A stretch of 64,000 nucleotides of DNA, taken from the NCBI GenBank assembly GCA_039621445.1, contig CP154956.1, forward strand, positions 88,232,482 through 88,296,481, read 5' to 3'. The stretch comes from Euglena gracilis (Eukaryota > Euglenida > Euglenophyceae > Euglenales). Shown here in pieces: positions 26,486-39,200 of the stretch (the stretch's first letter is position 1; the number at the start of each line of letters is the position of its first letter). The notes under the pieces were generated by a model. That model saw nothing but the letters and a program-made list of their open reading frames with translations. It was not told where the DNA came from and did not search any database. A program made the translations under genes and the position numbers.

Positions 26486-27557
26486 GCAGACATTGAGGTA
26501 AAAGTAATTGGGGAAATCATGAAAAGGTACGGCAAATACGAGGAGAGTATGGAAAATGTCCCGAAAATATACAAAATGAATGTCAATGGCAGACATATTG
26601 GAGTAGCAGAATGTCGGTGAACTTCAGTCAACCTAACGCCCCTCTTATCCACAATGAAACAGGTGGGGGTTCAAAGGTCTTCTTCAATGAGCTTCTCGGT
26701 TTGTTTGTTTTTTGCGGGGTGGGGGGTCCCGCGGGCCAGGTGCTGGCTGGAAAAAAGGTGCTGGCTGGACCCTCCCTGGGGGGTGGGGGGTCCAGGGGGG
26801 TTCAGGCCGGCAAGGAGCTGGAACCGGAGAGTACCCCCAAAAAATCCCCCAAAAAGCTCAAAAATCAGCTGGGGTGGCATTTTTCAGCCGTAATTATCCC
26901 ATAATTTTCAATGCTTTATGTCATAATTGGTAATCCAACTTGGAGGTGAAAACCCCAAAACCCCAAAAATGCCATTTTTGGCCATTTTTGACCCCTTTCC
27001 CCAAAGTTTTCGGTGCGTTGTGCCGAAAAGTTTTTCGGTCCAGCACGGCTTGGCCCGAACTTTATTTCAGTGGAGTCTGAAGGGGAGGGTTGGCAGCCTG
27101 GCTGGAAAAAAGGTTCTGGCTGTGGCTGAACCCCCCCGGGAACCCTCCCGCTTGAGAAAGCCCCCTGATCACCACTGATTTCCCACATCTCTCACGAGAC
27201 TCAAAATGCCCCCCCCCCTTCCAAGGACGATGACCGAATGTGTTATTGCTGAAAATCTAAATTTACAAACTGCTGGATTTTGAAAGACTGGAAATGAACC
27301 GCTCACAAACAACACACAGCCCAGCGGCCCTGGAGCAGTATCCCATCGCAGAGCAGTGCCCAGAGCTTGGGACGCAATGTGCTGGGACGGTAAAAACGGT
27401 TAAGGTACCTAGTGACACAACTGCTCACAGATCTGTGAGAATCCAATCCGGGAGAGTCGCCGGCCGCACCGCGGCGTGATCACTTCTGTCACACGTGACA
27501 TCCACGCGGCACTGTCCATGCAAACGCCGGGTTGCAGTGCTGCCAACCAGGAACTAC

Positions 27558-27638
27558 CGTACGCTGCCCCACCCATTTTGTCCAGGACAAGCTGATGTCC
27601 AAGCAACGTGTCACTGGGAGCATTCCTCAGCATAAATT
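27558..27638 (-). CDS. Possible exon
   Basis: Acceptor ATGACTTCAG|AA and donor GTACG|GTAGTT, phase 1 at both ends, encoding FMLRNAPSDTLLGHQLVLDK then MGGAAYG. Protein-like composition, but no neighbouring exon could be tied to it. Confidence 0.3.
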
Positions 27639-28018
27639 CTGAAGTCATATTTTTCGCATATACCATCCCTGCCATGCCCCACACCCACCCCATCCCGCCC
27701 GACACCTCATGAAAGCCCCCCCCCCCCGAACCCCCCAGGATTTTGGCTCCGGGGGGACATGGGGGCTTAATATGCCAAATACACACTCAAAATGAAAAAA
27801 AAAATGTGGTTTTTTCAAGCTATTTTCAGCAGCCCCCACCGTCAAGTCATTTAAGTTCATTTCGGGCTTTTATTGGTTATTTGCGAATTGATCGTTTTGA
27901 ATTATTTGGGCCAGTTTTGGACGAACTTTGGCCCTTTTTCTCCTTTCGCCTCTGGCTTAAGAAAACCCCAGCATGGAAGCCTCTAAAAACGTGAAGTGGC
28001 GGTCCCCCCACCCCACAG

Positions 28019-28093
28019 TTCGCCGCATGCCCGTCCCGCCCCGCCCAACCGAGCGCGCGGCGGGGCCGGCCCGGGACCAGGGGGTTGCGAAAG
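28019..28093 (+). CDS. Possible plus-strand exon
   Basis: Acceptor CACCCCACAG|TT and a consensus donor GCGAAAG|GTAAGCC enclose 75 GC-rich bases. No partner exon or family recognised. Confidence 0.25.
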
Positions 28094-28242
28094 GTAAGCC
28101 GAATGCCTTCGCCGACGGACCGCGCGGTGGCAGCCGCCCTGCGGCGCCGCGCCCGCTGCGCCACTCCCTGGGGGGGGGCGGGGTCGCGGATCCAGTGAGC
28201 CCAGGACACGGAAAATGCCGTGTCCGGCATTTTCCGCACACG

Positions 28243-28311
28243 GCACACGGAAAATGCGCCGTGTGCATTTTCTGTGTGCCGGAAAATGCACACGGCGCAT
28301 TTTCCGTGTGC
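28243..28311. repeat. Perfect 30-base-arm palindrome
   Basis: Arms GCACACGGAAAATGCGCCGT... (28243-28272) and its reverse complement (28282-28311) flank an 8-9 base loop. A second smaller GGAAAATGCC/GGCATTTTCC palindrome lies at 28208-28235. Confidence 0.9.
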
Positions 28312-28465
28312 GCCAAAATTTTTTCGGGAAATGGCCCGAACTTTGGGGGGACCTGTGGGGGGGGGGGGGTAGGTGGGTCCGAGGCTGCCCCACCCCCCGG
28401 GGGGGTTCCAGGGCTGGAGGCGGGCGGCCGCTTTAGTCTGAACAGCAGCTTTCCAAGGCTGCAGC

Positions 28466-28863
28466 CGGGCTTCTTTTTTGAGACCGCCAGGGGGGGGAGG
28501 AGGGTCTGAAGAGGGGTCCGTGACCACTCACCACACAAATGGGGCCAGAAGCGAAGTCAGCGCCGGCCATAAACGGAGGAGAAGCCGTGGTGCAACTAAG
28601 GGGGAGGGGGTCCCCCCCCCCACCCAGCCTGGCGCGGGACCCCCGTAAAGGTCCCGCCCAAAAAAACGGGCCGTCCAAGGCCATTTCCCAAAAAAAAATT
28701 CGTCGCTTCGCACAGAAACCTTCCAGCCCGGGACCCCCCCTGGAGGGGGGGCAGCCCCGGACCCACCTGCCCACCCCCCGAAGGGGTTTTTTTCCAGTCA
28801 GAAGACCTCCCCCCCCCCCGAAAGGGAGGGGGGGGGGTCTTCTGACTGGAAAAAAAAGCCTGA
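28466..28863. mobile_element. hAT-like MITE
   Basis: 398 bp. Left end CGGGCTTCTTTTTTGAG, right end CTGGAAAAAAAAGCCTG, flanks GCTGCAGC/ACTGCAGC (7 of 8). An inverted pair of G/C tracts sits near 28795-28850. The segment around 28548-28580 recurs inverted near 24565-24605. Confidence 0.75.
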
Positions 28864-29314
28864 CTGCAGCGTAGGAGGCGCCTCTGTCTGAAAACGAGGC
28901 GGCAACTGACAGAGGGGGGGGTAGTTAGCCCGGGCCGGTGCTTGCAAATTGACCAGAACCCACAAAAAATACTCGCAGGTTTGTAGAATTTTACACAAAC
29001 TAACCCAAGTTTGCACAAATTAACGAAAATTTATCCACTTTCATCCCAATTTCCAAAGCACACGCAGGGAGTGGATCAGGTGGGGGGAATAACGTTTGAG
29101 CGAGACTGGCCGCCACAGGGCCATCTGTTGAAGCAGACTGTGCCCCAACAATGGAGGAGGGCAAGGGGGACGGGGTGAGCGACTTGAAAGAGGCCCCTCG
29201 GGCAGTCGGGCAGGGGGTAAGGGAGGCAGGGGCTGTGGGATAACAAGAGATTCCAGGAACTCGTGTGATTCGGAACCATGTGTGTTCTTAATTCCCAGCC
29301 CAGCTCATTCCTAA

Positions 29315-30433
29315 CAGGCTGTTTCTTACCAACCCCGGGGGGGGGGGGGGTCCGGAGTGCCTATGAGTGCCTGCCCAGGCAGCACTACCCCCTGGGGGGT
29401 CGGACTTCGGCTTGAAAGAAATGAAATGAAAAGAAGCCTGCAATAATCTCCCAAAAAAATGCGATTCAAATATCAAAAATCAAAAATGCGATTTAAAAAT
29501 TGACCCCCACCCTGGGCCAACCAAGCAAAGGCCGAAAAAATGGGACCCCAAAGATGGAACACAGCATAGATTCACTTGATGAACCCCGGGTGGGCACATT
29601 TTTTAGACCCAAACCCACCCACCCACATTTGTTTTGAAAACCCACCAATGAACAACCTCGGGAGGGTCAACCCAACCACCAGTTCACTTATCACCTGATG
29701 ACCCATATGGGTTGGGGCTGCTTGGAGTGGGTCACTCCGGTTAGACCGAAGGCCTTGCCCAGAAAAAGTTCTCTCAGAGGTTTTCAGTTGATTTTGGCCT
29801 TGTTTGAGGTGGGTGAATAGCCCCACCAAATAAAAGGACCCCTAAACAGCCCATGACCCCCCCCCAAAAAGAACCCATTTGGGCCAACCAAGCAAAAATG
29901 CAAAAATGAGAACCTCCAAATCTGCCCCTCCCCCCTCCGCTGATGGAAGCACCCGGGCAGAAAAAAAAACAATTTCAAGCACTGAAATGGTCAAAAATCA
30001 CAAATCACAAATCTGATTCCTTGGGTCTTTGAGTCCAGAATCATGTGGCAGCTCAAATCAAACTTAGAACCCCACCCATTTACACTACAAACTTGTACTG
30101 TACGAAGAAATAATATCTGGGGAAATGACATCCAAATCAGGCTGCTTTTATTAACCCCGGGGAGTCCGGAGTGCCTGTGATTGCCTGCCCAGGCAGGCAC
30201 TACCCCCCCCCCCCGGGGGGTCGGATTTCGGCCTGTGCCCAGGCACATTCCTTTGAAAAAAGCCCATTTTTGGCTCCCCGGCGCCTTCGGCGCCAGGGCT
30301 GTGCTAGAGCACTTTTGGCCTTGTGCCCTGCCCCCCCCGGGGGGGTCGGATCGGGAGTGCCTTGGAGTGCCTGCCCAGGCAGGCACCCCCCCCCCCCCGG
30401 GGTGGGGTCGGCACCCGACTAAAATACAGCCTG
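29315..30433. mobile_element. Composite hAT-like element, exact 8-bp duplication
   Basis: 1119 bp starting CAGGCTGTTTCTTACC and ending ACTAAAATACAGCCTG, flanked by exact ATTCCTAA copies (29307-29314, 30434-30441). Two short units with CAGGCT/AGCCTG ends (29315-29441 and 30148-30433) bracket about 700 bp of unrelated DNA, resembling a composite transposon. No transposase ORF seen. Confidence 0.8.
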
Positions 30434-31572
30434 ATTCCTAAATCACAGCGTGTTCGTGTGAACAACCATTGCGGGCGGGTCGATTCCAGCCAGGCATATT
30501 GCAGCCCAATGAAGATGGCCAGCGAACGGAACAATGCAAGACGGGCGCAGCCGCCACACAGAAGACGGGCGTACCGCAGCCCCCACACAGAGCCTCCGCC
30601 CCGAGCCATGACGCTGCCACCCAGAGCGAAACGGACGGGGGCTTCAGACCCGGGGGACCGGAGCGAGGGTTGCATCAAGATAGCTGCCGGGGGACGAACC
30701 ACTCGATCCCCCGTGGAAACAACGCGCCATGGCAAAGATGGCATGTGCGTGGAACAGGATGCATCTGAGGCCGGAGGTCCTCCCCCCTGCGAGCACTTTT
30801 GCCCCGCTTTTTAAGTGATTATGTCTGATGATGTTGACGAGGACGGCGATGATGATGATTATAATGACCACTGGCTGATGTTTGTCTCCAACTGGGAGGG
30901 TGGTGGTTGAAACAGGCAAGGTTCGTCTCCGACCAGGGGAGCTGGATGGGGGGCAACATTTGTTTGGTGGGCAAAGGCAAATTCCAGCCCTGAGAGACAA
31001 AGACGGTAAAAAAAAAACAAGCTCTCCATAAAAAAAAACACTGATGTGGACAAAGTCCTTCAAACGGAGGTGTATGAATGGAAATTGCTTGAGTTTGTTG
31101 TTCTTCCTACACAGATATTCCTTGTTGCCAACCCCTCAGGGGGGGGGGACAGGGTCGGTTTTAGGTCCCAGTGCCTTCCAGAAAAACCGATTTTCACGCA
31201 ATTTTTGGGCCCCTGAGCCTTCGACACCGGGAGGTGCGCTTTTTAAAACCAAATCCAAAACCCGAGCCCCCCCCCCCCAGAGGGTCAAAAGTGCCCTACC
31301 CCACTGCCTGCCCATAATACCCACCTGGGGGGTGAACTTCCTTAAAAAGAAGCCTGCTCCTAAGCATTCATGTGTTGCTGGCATGCATCACCCTTCTGCA
31401 GCATGACTGTACCCGAAACCAGATCCACAAAAAAACTAGGTCAATAAATTAATAAGCCCATTTGCAACTCTTTGCAGCACCCAACTGTGGGGATGAGAAA
31501 TGTACTGTGTTATTTTTTTCTGTGAAAACGGATAGAATTTTGCACAGTCCATGTGGAATCATGACGGGCCGA

Positions 31573-31689
31573 TCAGCGAGCCGCCCACCGGGCATGTGTG
31601 GCTTTTGAAGGAAGCAATTGTGGTGTCAAGAGGGAAGGGCGAGCAAAGACAGACGCATGTGTGCTGAGCGCTTCATTCATGGCGTGTGC
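31573..31689 (-). CDS. Hybrid kinase exon 25: terminal exon with stop
   Basis: Encodes [20 protein letters not shown] to ATHARWAAR then TGA. Acceptor TCTTCCACAG|GCA in phase 0. Placed last because phase fits exon 24 and it carries the stop. No family recognised. Confidence 0.5.
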   Translation of the reverse strand, partial: AHAMNEALSTHASVFARPSLLTPQLLPSKATHARWAAR

Positions 31690-33214
31690 CTGTGGAAGAT
31701 TTTTTTGCTCCGTGATTGGGTCGAAATGCAACAATATTGCCGAAGGTCGCAGACACATCAGTTTTTTAGGGTATCTTCTTGAATCACTCCGGAAGACCCA
31801 CCCACCCACCCAAGGTCAGCACGGGAACCCCCTTCTGGGGAGATTTATGGAACAAAATACCATGCGTTGCGAAGGATTGGGACTTGGGAGTTCTCAAATA
31901 CCCGTTTTACCCAGTTAATTTACCCAGTTCGAAAGGAGAGCAGTGGTGTCTGTGATGGGTCGGGGCACAGTCATCTGGGTACGAGATTGAGAATGTTTTA
32001 CTTGCAAAGACTGCCTCACAGGGGGTACACCGTTACTTGGAGTTGTGCCGCGAGCCACGGGAAAAGACGTTGGGCAGAAACTTGAACCGACGCGACAGGG
32101 GATCGGGCTGACCGGAGGCTGTCTCACACCCCTTGCGAATAAAAGACATACAAAAGGCCAACAGGGGAGGAGGGGGGAAAGCTAGGTGCTGTCTGCCAGG
32201 GCATTTCCTGAAAGTTGTCGGAACTCATTCCTGGGCCTCTGGCCTGAGACCCCCCCCCCTGGGGTCTTCCGAGTTAAAAATAAGCTTGCGCAGGAAAGGC
32301 AGATCATCCTGACGTGTTTTCCAGCCGACACCGCGCACGGACACCGCGGAAAACTGGTGTTGTGGAATTGGGTTGGGATTCTGTTGCTGGGTGTTTATTG
32401 TGTTTAGAGTGGCCTCTGCTTCAACTGCCCGGGAGCCCCTAAAACAAGGTCTCCCAGGGAGAAGAGCCCATCCGAACGCAGACCTCAAACAAAGTGAATC
32501 TAAAGTTGCGGCTGACGCTGGCTCCCTGTTTACCTTGAGGGTTCCATAGGGCCACAGAGGGCAGCCTCGGCGGGTGGGGGCGGAGCTGCAGCCCGCCTCC
32601 TCCCCCAGGGGTGGGGTGGCGGGGAAGGGGTCGAAGGCCTGGCGGGAGTTGCTTGGGGCCGGGCCGTCTGGCTTTGGCACCAACAAAATGTTTCAGAAAA
32701 TGCAGTTTGTACGTTCTTACTTGAAAAAATAGGTGTCCAGCTGTGTGTACATGGGTACATGTGTTAACGTCTGTGTCCACATGTGTGTGTACAATCATGG
32801 GGGGGATGCAACATGGACCATCAAAAAAACGCGACACAAAAAACGCAAAAAAAAACACGCAAAAAAAAAACGCAAATTGCAAGGAAGACTTTCGGCTTTG
32901 CCAGGGGAAAATTTTTTCCGTGTTGCATAAATAATCAGTTTGTTGACAAAAATGCAAAATGACAAAAAATTGACATAATTTTTGGTCTCGTGTGAAAATC
33001 GGGGCCAAAACGACCCAATTCTTCATGTTCAAAACTTTCCCAGCAAAAAATCAAATGGCCAGGGGAATAAAAACCACAAACCCCCCCAAAAAGCGCAACA
33101 AACAGAATTTTCGCCAAAATCAAAAAGCTCAAAAAAATGCAAAAAAACGCGTTTGTGGTTTCCGCTGCAAACATATGTGTGTGTGCATGTGTGTTTTGGG
33201 TGTGTGGGTGTGTG

Positions 33215-33249
<35 letters not shown>

Positions 33250-36200
33250 GTGCCCCGCACGCATACATGGGTGCATGTGAGCGCACGCGGGTGTTTGTTT
33301 GTGTTATACATGTCCTCAAAAATTTGCCCAGGGGGTATGTCTGTTGGAAAAAACACAACAGAGGCCCTCGAAAAAGCAAAACAAAAAAAACAGGAGAGGA
33401 AGAAAAAACGAGCAAAGACAGCAAAATTCAAAACGGCAAAAAAAACACAAAAAAACGAGATTTTATTCCCCATAATTCACGGATGCAGACAAGCACGGAA
33501 TTGTCCTGCAGTCTGCTTCGCTCCACGAAGGACGGTCTGTCCGGGACCCACCCAAAGGGGCGGTTGGTGGAAGCGTGGGGCTCCCGCGGGGGCGAGGGGA
33601 GGAAGTGGACGGGCTCACACGGCGGCGCGGGGCACCGGAGAGGGGGGGGGGGCTTATCGGTATGATACGCCAACGGGAACCAGGCGCCCAATCACAGAAT
33701 CTCATCCCACCTTTTCATACGTGGCACGACATCCCATAGGATCTGCCACAATCGTCACGCTGTGACCGTACACAGCCGTCGGATTGTGACAGGTCCGTGT
33801 TCTACAGATGCCGTACCGAATCGGGGTCGCGCCTGGTACACATCCTTCTCCCGCTATGCCCGATTTCCCTCTCGGACCAGGGTATTCCAGGTCCAGTCAG
33901 GACATCAGACACAGTGTTGTGATTCAGAAGCTGTTTCGCTGCTCAGCAATTGCGTAAACGGGGCAATCGCCACCAAGAAATCAGATTTAAACTCGACAAT
34001 TAGAGAAAGAGGTCCAACCCAAGGTGGTGCGTAAATCAAAAATCCTGTCCCACCACATTCAACGAAAAATCCACAGGAAAAATGGGCAAAAATTGGGCAT
34101 GTTTTTGGCAAAAAAAAATCAGGTCAACTACAGGGAGAGGGGGACGGCAAAAAAAATGAAAAACAGGTTTAATTTCGGCCCCTTTCGACCATACAGACCG
34201 GCCGTTGTCCAGCTTTCAGGTGGCGGTGCTTCGTAAAAAAAAATACCATCAGACTTGGACAGTCTTGTCTGGAGCACATGGAGTTGGGAAACTGTTCAAA
34301 CAGGACGGGGAATATGTCTGACTGAAGCCGGTCTCCAGAGGCCAAGTGTTCTCCTGCTCTTTTGCATTTTTCAAATGTCAGGGCGTTCCAGGGGGTGTTT
34401 TCCAAAAGCCCCCCTAAAACAACCACAATTATTCAGATTCATCACCTTGTCAAAGTGCCTAAAACACTCCCAAAACAACCAAAAAAATTTTTTCAGCATC
34501 ACCAAAAAAAAATTCACCACCAAAAAGGTGGGATGCAGGCAAGGACAGTCATCCCCGGTTTGTGGTCTCTGGTGGGGTCCGGTGGGGTCCGGTAGGGTCC
34601 GGTGGGTTCCGGTGGGTTGCCTTGGGGGGGGGGGGGGGGGGAAAAAAAGCATGCGACAAGGTCAGGCTCTTTGACCTCTGTTTTTTGTCCCGTGATTTGG
34701 GCCAAAGCCACCTAAAAATTACCAAATTGACTTGAAATGCTTTTTTATTGCAATTTTACAATCGATGGGCGCTTTTGCGGGTGTTTTTCTCTCATTCAGT
34801 CATTTTAGGTTGCACCTGATTCTTGTCACGCGGTGCCATGCGGCGCGCGGTGCCGCACACGGTGCACGCGGTGTGGAGCATCCCCAAAGAGGAATGCTCA
34901 AGAACGGGTTGCCTTTTTTTAACGACCGACCCTTTCGTTCAGGTCAAAAAGGTTTCAGGACATGATTCGGGATGGCAAATATTTGGGGGCCATTTGGGGT
35001 GGATGAAACCGACAACCCCAGCAATGAGCAATTGAGTACATCACATCATGTGCTGATCCCATGTGGCGACAGGACAAAAGATCCCGAGCACCTGGCTGGG
35101 CCCATTAAACAAAACCAAAAGGTGACTCATATGCTGGTTTTGCCACCAGATCTTACCAAAACTGTACCAATGGTCGCCGAATCTGTACAAGTGGCCACAA
35201 ATGGCCAAAAGTGACCAAAAAGGGACAAAAGGTGGATAAAAGCAGTCAGAAGTGGTTTAAAATGGGCACAAATGTGCAAAAAATAGCCAGAAGCGGCCAA
35301 AAACTGGTGTAAATAAAGCAAAAATGTATCCAAACAGCCAAAAGTGGTCTAAATTTCCAAATGCAGCCCAAAGTGGCCAAAAGTGGTCTAAAATGGTCAA
35401 AAAATGGCCAAAAAAATGGCGAAAAGCTGCTGATTTGCAGGAAACCAGACAAAAAAAGAATGGAAGTCAACTACAGATGGGGTACGGGTGGAAATTTGTG
35501 AAAATTGCACATTCAGAAATGATTCTTCTCACGCAGGCCATGAATACAAAAGAAAAATCTGTGCATGGAAAAAAATTCTCCGGTGGGATCCGGTAGGAAC
35601 CCCACTAGTCAAATGGTCAAAAAAAACCCTGGTGGGATCCAGTGTGATCCGGTGGGATCCGGTGGGATCCGGTGGTTGTCCTTGCCTGGTGCGATGTCGT
35701 AAACGGAAACCCACGTAGCACAAACGCACAAAAAAAAATGGAACAAAAAAATGGGCTATTCATGTCGGTTTAAGTCTGAAATGGGAGTCCATACAAAAGC
35801 GACAGGCATCATCCTTCCCCGCTTGCAAATGGCTGGTCCCTGATTCGGCATTCGATGTATTCGGGAACAGGATTCGGATCAGTACCAACAAACCGACAAC
35901 GTCATTTACAAAGCCCACGGGTGGGGAGAGCCAGGTAAGACACTGCTCCACCCCATTTGTGGGGTTTGCGCAGTCGCCTGGACGGGGGACAGCGGGAGGG
36001 AGATCGGGGTGTCGGGCGGGGTGTCGGAGGGCGCCACATGGATGGGGAGGGAGCAGACGCGGGGCTGGCCGTGCTTCCGGCGTCTGACAGACAAGAGGCG
36101 GACAGGTTCAGCCCAACTTCACCCTTGCGTACTGACCCCGGGGAAAGTGCTAGCCCGGCCTTGAAAAATGCGCAAAAAAGCAGAAGAAGAAATACCCCTT

Positions 36201-39200
36201 TTGGGAAGGATGCGCAAAAATGTGCAAAATCTGAGGGGAAAAGGCACAAAGATCACGAAAATGCAAAAAAAAAAAAACTGTCCAAAAAAAGCAAAGTGGC
36301 ACCAAAAAAATAAAGGGAATCATATGGACGTTACTGACCTGGGGGGGCTCTTCAAGAAAAGTCTGCCATTTTGACCCCCATCAAAATGGTCAACGTTTTT
36401 GATGACAAGGGGGGGATGGGGATCGGATGGCAGACGCCGGAATAACTGGGTCGGCGATTCCAGTCATTCCATCTGAAAAAGCTCGATTAACCAGCCATTC
36501 TTTAATAAAAAAAAATATACCCGGGATTTTGTCCTAAAAAATTAAATAACGGCGCCAAAGGTGTCAGCTGCTGCACCATTTTCCGAACCTTGGAATTGGG
36601 TTAAGGATTTGGAATCAAGTCAGACTCTCCGGAAAAAGAAACCGTCAGAGTACCGGGGGGAGTAGCAGCAAGCACCGCATCACATACCCTTCCCCAGCTC
36701 CTGCCAGAACCTATGCTCCAACCCCACAGCAACCTAGCAGAAAACCCCATCGAAAAAATGGGTGCACATTGCAAACATGTGTTGGTCGATTTCGATTGGT
36801 TTGAATTCACTCTAGGGATGCAGAGTCCTGAAGGCGCTCATAGGGGGATGGGAACACATGAAAGTCAAAACAGATGCAATTGCTGATAGATATGAAATAA
36901 CTTCGAGGAAAAAATTCGGTGCTTCAGGGTGGGTTAAATCATTTCCCTAACTCTTGTGCAAATTGTGAAAAATTATCGGAAAAGTGGGGCAATGCAATGA
37001 TATTTGAAACATACATACACACATACACATTTTACATACATGTGTATAATATATAATGGCCGCATCAGCAATTGAAAAGGTGCGTGACACCACCTCGGGC
37101 ACTGAAGCGTACGCTGCAGGCCACCAGCAACGAACCTGATGGCTTGCAGAATCATTTCGATCATCTCGAAGCGCACCGGCTTCTCCATGAAGTCGTCCAT
37201 CCCAGCCTGTAGGCACTTCTCCCGCAGCCCGCTGGACGCGTTGGCCGTGATCCCCACGATGTGCACCGTGTCGTTGCCTTCAGGCTGTCGGCCCAAACCT
37301 GGGCTTCAATGAAAGGCGAAGTGGGGAGGGTTGGTCCAGAGCTCGGTTGGTTTTGGGGGCATTTGGGTGAGTAAAAAAAAAAATGCAGGAGCTGGAAGCA
37401 GGGCGTTGCTTAAGGACCCTCAGGGGGGGGGGGGCGTCCAACTCAGAGGCTGGAAAATTTGGGCTGGCTTGAAAAATCTCCTGGCTGCCCCCTCCCCCCC
37501 TTGCCCCCATATTGGTCCTGCGCTGCAGCTGGGTCGAACCGGGTTCCAAAAATCGAAACCGCAAAAAAAAAACGGAAATCGCAAAAATGCCCCCCCCCCA
37601 AACTGCCGATTATGCAGAAAAAGGATTTTTTTCACCCCAAATTTGCCCTGGCCAGCCCTTTTCGGACCCATTTTTGCCCATTTTGACCCATTTTTGGCCA
37701 TTGTTGCACCCCTGAAAGCGAAAAAATCCGTTACCGTCTAGCGGCCCTTCCGTCAGCTGGAAATCAATCAAACTCGTTGATGGGGAGGGGTCTGGGATGG
37801 AAAAAAGCTGCTGGCTGGAAAAAGGCTGCTGGCTGGCTGGACCTCCCCGGGGGGGGGGGGGGTCAAATTCTCATAAGCAACGCCCTGGCAGGAAGGAATG
37901 GTGGTCTGCGTCGAGACAGAAAGATTTTGAGATGCGTGATTCCAAAAATATATAAATATTAAAATATCTATATTAAATAATAAAGCTTTTTATAAATAAA
38001 AAATATATAAATGGCAGGGAGATGCTAGTAGTATTTGCAGGGGGGGGGGTCAAAAATTTGCGTTACTGATGGAGTAGGGTTAGGGTTAGGCGTTCAGCCG
38101 AATTTTGGGCCTAACTTGTACACCCAACGCTGTTGTATAATTCAGGCCTAAACTTAGGCCTAAATCCTAACCCTAACCCTAACCCTATTCCATCAATAAC
38201 CCAAAAGTTTGTGCCGACCCCCCTGGAGATACTTAAATATAGCATACTTACTGGGGTATACTTACTTACTGGAGATACGTAATATAATAGATCTCCCTGC
38301 CGTATAAATATATAATTGGAGAGTAACAGGACAAACTTTCTTCCTGGCAATGTTGCCTGTGGGCATTCACGGGGTAAAAACCGCCTGGCCGTCACGCCGG
38401 ATCATTTCTGTGGCTTGCAAACCGCTCACAGGGTTGGGACTCTCGGAAGAAGCAGCCTTGCCTGCCCGATGGGGCTACGGACTGAATGGGCTGAGCAAGG
38501 CACAGGACACAGGGTCAGAAGACCGGTATCACCCGCTCAAACACCTGGGAAATACCTAAACTTCAGGACTCGGGCGACTTCACAAAGGCCCAGAAACCTG
38601 CTGAGTCCTAAAACGGGTGATTGTTTAACGGGTGGAGTGTCTCCATCTGCGGCCGAAAAATTCAGGAAAACGGAAACTCAAAATATTCCATTCTGCCCAC
38701 GCATTTGCCAGTTTTTATCCACAATTTCCTTTAAGTTTTTTTTGCTGCTTTTCATCAGGCTTTTCGACTACAACTAAAAAGGTGCAGTCCCGCTGGACCG
38801 CGCCCTCGGATAGCGCACAACGCTGCGGCACCTAGTTGTGGGACACCAGATGTGAATCCCAAAACTGCGCATGGCAAGGGGAAAAAACAGGATCCCGGAT
38901 TCCAAATCCCGTATTTCCCGTATTCGAAATCGACTCGTGTCGATTGCCATGACGATGGTGTATCGCCACAAAAAAAGTGATATCATATCATGAACCCTTC
39001 AACCAGTTTGGGCAAGTGGCGACCTGCCAAAGGATATCACGTTGAGGATCGACAGAAAAATTGCTGCGGTGTGTGGTTGTCCAAAACTTGGGACACTCGG
39101 GCTGTATGGCACGACCCTTTGACTTGAATGGGTCCCTGGGTGAATGGACCCCCAGGCCTACATGGACATAAAAAATTGGCATTTTTGACGAATTTTTCAA

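Larger units (their letters stand above)
12566..31572. other. 19 kb without a confident gene
   Basis: Contains three of the mapped hAT-like elements, several G-run repeats (20540-20640, 23270-23340, 24470-24740, 26720-27170), palindrome cluster 14.4-15.7 kb and two weak exon candidates. 5' exons of the second gene should lie here but could not be recognised. Confidence 0.6.

Noticed and set aside
36973-37135. Read-through of exon 22 to a stop at 36973 as the protein end
   Set aside because: The extension runs into a TG-rich tract, while the CATCAG|GTTCG donor fits the phase of a good acceptor at 36084. It remains an alternative C-terminus.
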